50,910 bases of DNA from Calditrichota bacterium. GTDB lineage: Bacteria > Calditrichota > Calditrichia > Calditrichales > Calditrichaceae. Location: positions 1 through 50,910 of the forward strand of contig RQOG01000149.1 in assembly GCA_003854985.1 (NCBI GenBank), given 5' to 3'. The notes under the pieces are model-generated. The model ran no database searches. It was not told the origin of the DNA and saw only the letters and a program-made list of their open reading frames with translations. This document shows positions 44,723 to 50,910 of this stretch, one piece after another. Each line of letters begins with the position of its first letter. Within the stretch, counting starts at the first letter, position 1. Made by a program: the position numbers and the translations under genes.

Positions 44723-46093
44723 TTAGTTTATACAGTATTTTTTCAATTTGGACATAAAAGTACTGCGATTCATATTCAGCATTTTTGCCGTTTGAAATTT
44801 GTTGTAATTATTACGTTCCAGGGCTTTTATAATCAAATTTCTTTCATACTCTTCCACTAAGCTGGAAAGCCCCCGGTCGAGGTCAATCTGAGGTGTGCCC
44901 GCTTCCACTTCCGTAAAGGTAACATTCCGGACATAATCCGGTAAATCCGTAATTTTTATGATATTGCTTTTACTTAATACAACAATACGTTCGATAAGAT
45001 TTTCCAATTCCCGTATATTGCCGGGATACGGATAGTTTTCTATAGCCTTCATTGCCGAATTTTCGACTTCATGAATATGCTTGCCATAAATTTTATTAAA
45101 TTTTTCCACAAAATGATTAACGAGGTATTTAATATCTTCTTTACGCTCTCTCAATGGCGGCACTTCGATCGGGATTACATTTAACCGGTAATACAGATCA
45201 TGACGAAATTTTCCTTCTTCCATTGCGAGTTCCAGGTTCTTATTTGTAGCGGCAATAATCCGTACGTCTACTTTAATCGTTTCCGTGCCGCCCACCCGTT
45301 CAAATTCGCCTTCCTGTAAAACCCGCAGCAGTTTCAACTGCATATTAAGTGAAATATCACCGATTTCATCTAAAAATAAAGTTCCGCCATTAGCCATTTC
45401 GAAACGGCCGATTTTATCTTTAATCGCGCCGGTAAAAGCGCCGCGTACATGTCCGAATAGTTCACTCTCCAGAAGGCTTTCGGCCAGCACACCGCAATTG
45501 ACCTTGATAAACGGTTTTTTAACCCGCTGACTGTTATAATGTATGGCATTGGCGATAAGTTCTTTTCCTGTTCCGCTTTCTCCACGGATCAGCACGGTAG
45601 TGTTTGTAGCCGCTACATCCTTCACCAGACTGAACAGTTCCTGAATTTTATCTGTTTTACCAATCATATTGGTAAAATCATAGGTTTGCTGAAGCTTGGT
45701 CAGCAGGTATTCATTTTCTTTTATAAGCGTGCTTAGCTGGGTGATCCGCTCTACCTTGGCGAGTATTTCATCCAGATTAAGGGGTTTCATAATATAATCG
45801 CGGGCGCCCATTTTCATTGCGTCCACCGCTGCGGAAATAGTCCCGTGAGCGGTTACCATTAATACCGGTAAGTTGGGATAATCTTTGGTGAGTTCCTGTA
45901 ATAACTGCATGCCGTCCATTTCGGGCATGCGTATGTCTGTTAAAACTATATCCGGTTCCTGATTTCGTATTATATTCAGCGCTTCCAGGCCATTCACAGC
46001 AGCTTCTGTTTCGTACCCTTTACTTTCGAATAAATCCTGCATCATTTCCAGGGTATCTTTTTCATCGTCAACAATCAAAATTTTGGGTTTCAT
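44723..46093 (-). CDS. NtrC/AtoC-family sigma54-dependent response regulator
   Basis: A 456-residue bEBP. Receiver domain 1-120 with phospho-acceptor Asp53 (LTDIRMPEMD); AAA+ domain (about 140-385) with Walker A GESGTGKE (171-178), the sigma54-contacting GAFTGA loop (218-223) and Walker B LFLDEIGD (239-246); C-terminal Fis-type helix-turn-helix (about 415-456, ending LKKYCIN). All motifs are intact, so it should activate sigma54 promoters. No partner kinase is adjacent. GGAGG precedes the ATG. The inverted repeats in the upstream gap (46206-46249) may be its own operator, which is a guess. Confidence 0.92.
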   Translation of the reverse strand: MKPKILIVDDEKDTLEMMQDLFESKGYETEAAVNGLEALNIIRNQEPDIVLTDIRMPEMDGMQLLQELTKDYPNLPVLMVTAHGTISAAVDAMKMGARDYIMKPLNLDEILAKVERITQLSTLIKENEYLLTKLQQTYDFTNMIGKTDKIQELFSLVKDVAATNTTVLIRGESGTGKELIANAIHYNSQRVKKPFIKVNCGVLAESLLESELFGHVRGAFTGAIKDKIGRFEMANGGTLFLDEIGDISLNMQLKLLRVLQEGEFERVGGTETIKVDVRIIAATNKNLELAMEEGKFRHDLYYRLNVIPIEVPPLRERKEDIKYLVNHFVEKFNKIYGKHIHEVENSAMKAIENYPYPGNIRELENLIERIVVLSKSNIIKITDLPDYVRNVTFTEVEAGTPQIDLDRGLSSLVEEYERNLIIKALERNNYNKFQTAKMLNMNRSTFMSKLKKYCIN

Positions 46094-46205
46094 GAAGCCT
46101 CCGAATCAAATTGCAGCTACTAATTTTTCATCACTCACCCGTCAAATCCGGCCTGGAGCGCTGTATTTCCCCGCAGATCAGCAACCGGAGTGATCTACCG
46201 TTAGA

Positions 46206-46354
46206 ATTTGGTTACCTGTAATATAATTAATAGACTTAGATAACCAAATATAAAATTAATTAGTTACATCGAATTTACAATTAATACTGTTGAAATTCAA
46301 ATCTCCTTTTTGCCTAAATAATAAACCTGGTAAAATTTTATCCAGTTTTAGGCA
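46206..46354. repeat. Two long-looped inverted repeats between gltX and the regulator
   Basis: IR 1: ATTTGGTTA (46206-46214) with TAACCAAAT (46241-46249). IR 2: TGCCTAAA (46311-46318) with TTTAGGCA (46347-46354), enclosing an inner CTGG/CCAG pair. Neither has a T run after it, so they are not standard terminators. IR 2 touches the gltX stop and may end that transcript anyway; IR 1 may be a regulator site ahead of the NtrC-type gene. Confidence 0.35.
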
Positions 46355-46357
46355 TAC

Positions 46358-47794
46358 TCACAAGTTATTAATATAATCAACCGCCGAATCAATTCGGCTG
46401 ATTACCTTATCCTTATGCAAAATATGCATTAATTCAAATATACCCGGGCTTTCAGTCCGGCCGGTCAATGCCAGGCGCAGCGGATGAATCACTTTAGCCG
46501 CCGCAAGATTATGCTCCGCCGCGAACTGCCTGATAAGACCATCCAGTTTATCAATAGCATCAAAATGTAAATCATCCAGAGAAGACAGCGTACCGCGAAG
46601 TTTTTTTAATAATTCGGATACACCTTCCTTTTTAAAATATTTCTGTACTCCTTTTTCATCATAGATCTGCGGAGAATCAAAATATATTTTTAGAAAATCA
46701 TACAAATCCGTTAATGTTTTAGACCGTACCTGAATAATCTTTAAATAAAACATAAATCGTTCTTCTTCATCGGGCCGCAGACTATATTGATTATCCTTAC
46801 ACCATTTTTCCGCATGAAAAAGAAGCTGGTCAAAAGGCATTTCTACCATATATCTGCTATTCAGCCAGGCTAATTTTTGCTCATCAAAAACCGCCGGTGT
46901 ATGATTAATCCGATTCACCTCAAATAAATCAATAATTTCTTCCCGGCTCATTTTTTCCTGTTCCTGCCCCGGATTCCAGCCTAATAAACACAGGAAATTG
47001 AATAAAGCTTCGGGAAGGATGCCGTTGTTTCGGAATTCCTGGACAGATGTGGCGCCATGCCTTTTGGAAAGACGTGTTTTATCTTTGCCTAAAATCAAAG
47101 GCAGATGGCCGAACTGGGGTATGGACCATCCCAGGGCTTTATATAATAATATTTGTTTGGGTGTATTGCTCAGATGATCGTCGCCTCTTAACACCAGATT
47201 GACGCCCATATCGTGATCATCCACAACAACGGCCATCTGATATACCGGCGTGCCGTCAGATCGCTGAATTATGAAATCATCCATATCGGTGAGATCGGTT
47301 TGATGACGGCCATGGATCAAATCGGTAAACTCCGTTTTCTGTTCTTCAATTTTAAAGCGTACGGAAAACGGCATTTTTCGCTCAAGAAACTCTGAAATTT
47401 GTTCCCGGCTTAACTTCCTGCACGTTCCGTCATAGCGTTTATTGATTTTATGCTGTTCCGCATATAATCGTTTTGACTCCAGCTCTTCGGGTGTACAAAA
47501 GCAACGATAAGCATGATCATTTGCGAGCAGGTCTTCAACCACTTCTTTATGACGGTCATTTCTGGCGCTTTGAAAAACAATGTCGTCATCCCAGTTTAAA
47601 CCCAGCCAGTTAAGCCCTTCAAGAATCTGCCGGATTGATTCTTCGGTCGAACGCTGCCGGTCGGTATCTTCGATGCGTAATAAAAATTTGCCATGAAGTT
47701 TACGGGCAATAAGCCAATTAAAAATCGCCGTCCGGGCGCCGCCAACATGCAAAAATCCTGTCGGACTCGGAGCAAAACGTACAATTGGCTTCAT
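46358..47794 (-). CDS. gltX: Glutamyl-tRNA synthetase
   Basis: Charges tRNA-Glu in the cytoplasm. The 478-residue class I synthetase has the HIGH motif in variant HVGG (16-19), preceded by PSPTGFL, and a KMSKS-type loop RLSKR (241-245). A zinc site like that of E. coli GluRS is present (C98-x-C100, Y121, C125). Length and layout fit the bacterial discriminating or non-discriminating GluRS; which one cannot be told, since no GatCAB genes are in the window. GGGAAAT precedes the ATG. Divergent from the MFS gene. Confidence 0.96.
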   Translation of the reverse strand: MKPIVRFAPSPTGFLHVGGARTAIFNWLIARKLHGKFLLRIEDTDRQRSTEESIRQILEGLNWLGLNWDDDIVFQSARNDRHKEVVEDLLANDHAYRCFCTPEELESKRLYAEQHKINKRYDGTCRKLSREQISEFLERKMPFSVRFKIEEQKTEFTDLIHGRHQTDLTDMDDFIIQRSDGTPVYQMAVVVDDHDMGVNLVLRGDDHLSNTPKQILLYKALGWSIPQFGHLPLILGKDKTRLSKRHGATSVQEFRNNGILPEALFNFLCLLGWNPGQEQEKMSREEIIDLFEVNRINHTPAVFDEQKLAWLNSRYMVEMPFDQLLFHAEKWCKDNQYSLRPDEEERFMFYLKIIQVRSKTLTDLYDFLKIYFDSPQIYDEKGVQKYFKKEGVSELLKKLRGTLSSLDDLHFDAIDKLDGLIRQFAAEHNLAAAKVIHPLRLALTGRTESPGIFELMHILHKDKVISRIDSAVDYINNL

Positions 47795-47962
47795 ATTTCC
47801 CGCATTTTGTATGATTAAAATTTCTTTGCACCTAAATATAAATTTATTTTACACTTAAGGCAAATATAATAAATCAGGAAAAACATAAGTATTACATGAA
47901 TTCTAATTACCATCCATAATTATAGTTGAGAAAAAGATGGCGGAGTATTAATTTTTAAAATT

Positions 47963-49195
47963 ATGTTTAAAAAAGATATCCAGTTTTATAAGTTTAGTGC
48001 CTATGGTTTTTTTAAAAACCTGCAGCTCTTTGAGATTTTTTTTATTCTGTTTCTAAGGGAAACAGGTTTATCCTATCTGCAAATAGGAAGTCTGTATTCG
48101 ATCAGGCAGATTACCACTAATCTGCTTGAAATCCCATCAGGCATTTTTGCCGATACGGTCGGCCGGAAAACAACCTTAATAGCGGGAATGTTTTTTTATC
48201 TGGTTTCATTTATTTCTTTTTATTTCTCCAACGATTTTTTGTTTTTAGGTATCGCCATGCTCTTCTTCGGCGCAGGAGAAGCCTGTCGTTCCGGAACGCA
48301 TAAAGCCATGATTCTGATTTACCTGGAAAAAAACAATTATTTGCAATACAAAACGCATTACTATGGCGCCACCAGAAGCTGGTCCCAGATCGGTTCTGCC
48401 CTCAGTTCGTTATTAGCGATAACGGTATTGCTGATTGACCATAATTACAGATTGCTTTTTCTTGTATCATCGATTCCGTACGCCATTGATACCATCATCA
48501 TATGGACTTACCCGGATTACCTCAACGGTGAAAAAAAACTTGAAGGGCGGAAAAAACATTTGTTTCTGGAGTTTAAAGAAACCACTATTAATTTTTTTCA
48601 GTTATTCAAAAATGCCGCAATTTTGAGGACACTTTTCAGCGCTTCTTCTTACATTGCGCTTTATAAAAGCATGAAAGATTATCTGCAGCCGATGTTAAAA
48701 TCATTTGCGCTTGGCGTTCCGGTTCTAACCGCAGTGAACAAGGACCAGAGATCGGCAATTATCATAGGCATTATTTATTTCTTTATCTATTTAATGACTT
48801 CTTATACTTCGAAAAACGCCTGGAAAGTGGAGCAAAAGTTTAGACACCTTACTTCAGCAATCAATATCACTTATTTAGCGGGCATTGGCAGCGTTTTTTT
48901 TGCCGGCATTTTCATGAAATTCGATTTAATACTGATCTCGGTGATTATTTTCATCGGATTGTATCTTGTCCAGAATATACGCCGCCCTTTGACGGTGAGC
49001 TATCTGGGAGAAAGAATAAATTCAAAGGTCATGGCCTCAGGCCTTTCGGCCGAATCACAATTGGAAACGATCATCGTTGCCATAATCGCACCAGTCTTCG
49101 GCTTTTTTGTTGATGTATGGGATTTATCAACGGCGTTGATAATAATCGCCGGTATATATCTGGCCATCTTCCCCCTGATCAAACTGAAAAAGTGA
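47963..49195 (+). CDS. Major facilitator superfamily transporter
   Basis: A 410-residue inner-membrane protein with about 12 hydrophobic helices. The loop after helix 2 carries MFS motif A, GIFADTVGRKT (60-70), near-canonical. A charged cytoplasmic loop (about 180-205) divides two halves. The substrate is unknown; the look is that of a drug- or sugar-type exporter. It differs clearly from the MFS gene at 10968. No good ribosome site is seen. Convergent with the DUF72 gene across 14 bases. Confidence 0.8.
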   Translation: MFKKDIQFYKFSAYGFFKNLQLFEIFFILFLRETGLSYLQIGSLYSIRQITTNLLEIPSGIFADTVGRKTTLIAGMFFYLVSFISFYFSNDFLFLGIAMLFFGAGEACRSGTHKAMILIYLEKNNYLQYKTHYYGATRSWSQIGSALSSLLAITVLLIDHNYRLLFLVSSIPYAIDTIIIWTYPDYLNGEKKLEGRKKHLFLEFKETTINFFQLFKNAAILRTLFSASSYIALYKSMKDYLQPMLKSFALGVPVLTAVNKDQRSAIIIGIIYFFIYLMTSYTSKNAWKVEQKFRHLTSAINITYLAGIGSVFFAGIFMKFDLILISVIIFIGLYLVQNIRRPLTVSYLGERINSKVMASGLSAESQLETIIVAIIAPVFGFFVDVWDLSTALIIIAGIYLAIFPLIKLKK

Positions 49196-49209
49196 AGAAT
49201 TACCTGCCA

Positions 49210-50025
49210 TTATTTCAATTCGATATTCAACTGCTGCGATATAATTTCCATCATTTGTCTGGCATTCCGAACCGCCTGCCCATTAGGATGATTATTAAAG
49301 AAGATATAAGTCTTATAAGTCTTTTTAAGAATATTGTTAATAGTGATCAGCCATTCTTTTAATTCTTCTTCGGTATATTCGTAATTATATCTCGCCGATC
49401 CTTTCCCATCCCACCAGTCCTCTTCATTCCGGCCATGGAAACGAATATACGCCACGTCGAAAGTCACCCAGTCCTGTCTGGGTAAAAGTCCGGGCAACGC
49501 CGGCTGATCGACATTCACATAACCGATCCCGCTATTTTTAAGGAATTCCATCAAAGCATCGTTAAACCAGGAATTATGCCGAAATTCAACAAATAATGGA
49601 TATTTGCCAAAGTAATTTTTTGTCTCTAAAAGATATTGCCGGTTTGATTCCCTGTTCTTAAATGAATAAGGAAACTGGGCCAGAAATCCTGACAGTTTTC
49701 CTTGTTCCTCCACAGGTTTAACAGCTTCAATCAGTTGTTTCACCGCCTTGTCATTTTCTTTGCGTATATGGGTTGTTTCCTGATTTACTTTTACAATGAA
49801 TTCGAATCCCGGAGGCGTTTTTTCTGCCATACGGGCAAAACTTTTTTTATCCGGAATCCTGTAATACGTGGCATTGACTTCGACGGTTTTAAAATACCGG
49901 CAATAAAACGAAAGCATTTGAGATTTAGGCAGATCGGGCGGATAAAATTGATTTAACCAATCTTCATAACTATAGCCCGATGTACCGATTTTAAGACTGA
50001 TATTTATGGCATTTCTGTCAAGCAT
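49210..50025 (-). CDS. DUF72 family protein
   Basis: A 271-residue TIM-barrel-like DUF72 (YecE) protein. The N-terminal GTSGYSYEDW (12-21), the VEVNATYY strand (about 48-55), the FVEFRHNSW segment near 140-150 and the IRFHGR segment near 190-196 are hallmark stretches. The family has no firm enzymatic role; its fold suggests a nuclease-like or sugar-binding metal site. AAGGA lies seven bases before the ATG. Monocistronic, head-to-head with the SDR gene. Confidence 0.9.
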   Translation of the reverse strand: MLDRNAINISLKIGTSGYSYEDWLNQFYPPDLPKSQMLSFYCRYFKTVEVNATYYRIPDKKSFARMAEKTPPGFEFIVKVNQETTHIRKENDKAVKQLIEAVKPVEEQGKLSGFLAQFPYSFKNRESNRQYLLETKNYFGKYPLFVEFRHNSWFNDALMEFLKNSGIGYVNVDQPALPGLLPRQDWVTFDVAYIRFHGRNEEDWWDGKGSARYNYEYTEEELKEWLITINNILKKTYKTYIFFNNHPNGQAVRNARQMMEIISQQLNIELK

Positions 50026-50094
50026 CTTATATCCTTGAATCTGTTTTGTCTGTTTGTTACTTTGCCGTAAAAGTTCGATAAAGATACAAAGCTT

Positions 50095-50826
50095 ATGAAA
50101 ATGAATAAAGAAAAAAATGTTTTTATTGTAGGCGCAACGTCGGGCATTGGTCTGGCCATAGCTGAAATTTATCTCAGGCGCGGCGCTAAGATTGCCGGTT
50201 TCGGACGAAATTCTGATAAATTAGAACAGCTTGAAGAAGCATACCCTGATAAATTTTACGGATTCAGACTGGATATTTGCGATCACAATTCAATTTTTGA
50301 AACTATCCCCAAAGCCATAGAAAAAGTGGGACCTGCTGATATTTTGATTGTATCATCCAGTATCAATAACAGGAATTCAAAATTTAGCTGGACCATAGAA
50401 CGGCAAATTCTGGATACCAATGTTTTGGGCTACGCAGCTGTGCTAAATTTTGCGGTTGGTTATTTTCTGAAACAAAATAGAGGCCACCTTGTCGGCATTA
50501 CTTCTATTGCAAAATATATCAGCAACAGAAATCCGTCCTACAGCGCTTCCAAAGTATTTGAGTCAAATTACCTGAACGGCATCAGATTACTTCTGGCCGA
50601 TACAAAGATCAATATTACGGAAATCATACCCGGCTTTGTCGATACCCCCTTAATTGAAAACCGGGACAGGGTATTCTGGGTAACGCCGGTAGATAAAGCG
50701 GCCCGGCAGATTATCCGTGCCATTGACAAGAAAAAGAAAAAAGCCTTTATATCGAAACGCTGGATGTTAATACGTTTGATTATCCCTTTTATCCCGTTTT
50801 CTGTAATGAAGAAAATTCTTAAATAG
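50095..50826 (+). CDS. Short-chain dehydrogenase/reductase
   Basis: A 243-residue classical SDR with the nucleotide loop GATSGIG (13-19), Ser138 and Tyr150-x3-Lys154 (YSASK). The usual NNAG motif is replaced by SSSIN, a known loose variation. The C-terminus is basic with a hydrophobic tail (about 222-240, MLIRLIIPFIPFSV), suggesting membrane association, as in SDRs acting on lipids. Substrate unknown. The gene shares little with the SDR at 28032 apart from the fold. ATGs at 50095 and 50101 are both possible. Confidence 0.85.
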   Translation: MKMNKEKNVFIVGATSGIGLAIAEIYLRRGAKIAGFGRNSDKLEQLEEAYPDKFYGFRLDICDHNSIFETIPKAIEKVGPADILIVSSSINNRNSKFSWTIERQILDTNVLGYAAVLNFAVGYFLKQNRGHLVGITSIAKYISNRNPSYSASKVFESNYLNGIRLLLADTKINITEIIPGFVDTPLIENRDRVFWVTPVDKAARQIIRAIDKKKKKAFISKRWMLIRLIIPFIPFSVMKKILK

Positions 50827-50910
50827 AACCCGTTGTGCGAATTAAATAAGAACATGTTTAACCTTACATAATTCGGAATTGTCAACTTTTAATTCAAATT
50901 TATTTAAAAA

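Overview
The window looks like chromosomal DNA from a free-living Gram-negative bacterium of the FCB group. Four lines of sequence evidence point there. Three proteins end in type IX secretion (T9SS) sorting tails built around an N-x-PNPFN motif (genes at 1455-3041, 17227-20811 and 35058-40157). There are many lipoproteins and secreted beta-propellers. GltX, Prc and the MetX/MetY pathway are ordinary bacterial housekeeping genes. Several promoters are close to TTGACA-17-TATAAT, unlike the TTTG/TAnnTTTG type typical of Bacteroidetes, so a Calditrichota-, Ignavibacteria- or KSB1-like lineage seems more likely than true Bacteroidetes. The exact phylum is inference.

Layout. 1-1351: end of an arsenic-type cluster (permease, thioredoxin-coupled ArsC, thioredoxin-like protein). 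1455-5305: secreted T9SS protein, transglutaminase-like/TPR protein, RRM RNA-binding protein and a decayed DUF559 relic. 5306-10794: a methionine block on the minus strand, with two nearly identical SAM-I riboswitches, one ahead of asd and one ahead of metY-metX-lysC. Each has a visible promoter, aptamer and terminator. 10883-14797: MFS transporter, tail-specific protease (Prc) with a Fur-like palindrome on its promoter, and Ogt. 15016-25918: an accessory-looking stretch of lipoproteins, beta-propellers, an atypical subtilase, a stand-alone C1A-prodomain-like peptide and a frameshifted lipoprotein. 26083-26144: a dense cluster of GTGAAC palindromes. 26183-27865: SpoIIE-type phosphatase with GAF domains. 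28032-31514: five-gene operon (SDR, methyltransferase, membrane protein, nitroreductase, SIR2-like protein). 31515-31942: structured leader with a strong terminator ahead of a secreted propeller gene. 32829-42849: hybrid histidine kinase, a 1699-residue T9SS protein, a TPR membrane protein and a PEGA-domain Ser/Thr kinase. 43141-50826: PLP enzyme, NtrC-type regulator, gltX, MFS transporter, DUF72 protein and SDR.

How the genes work together. AK (LysC) and Asd make aspartate semialdehyde; MetX acetylates homoserine and MetY inserts sulfide. Both transcripts are switched off by SAM, so this AK/Asd pair seems dedicated to methionine; no homoserine dehydrogenase is visible here. The kinase-TPR-giant protein operon looks like an envelope signalling or assembly unit. 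The most unusual items are the paired riboswitches, the kinase/TPR/giant-protein operon, the SIR2-like protein lacking the expected catalytic His, the subtilase with Glu at the His position, the palindrome cluster and the structured leader at 31.7 kb. No tRNA, rRNA, CRISPR array or intact transposase was seen.
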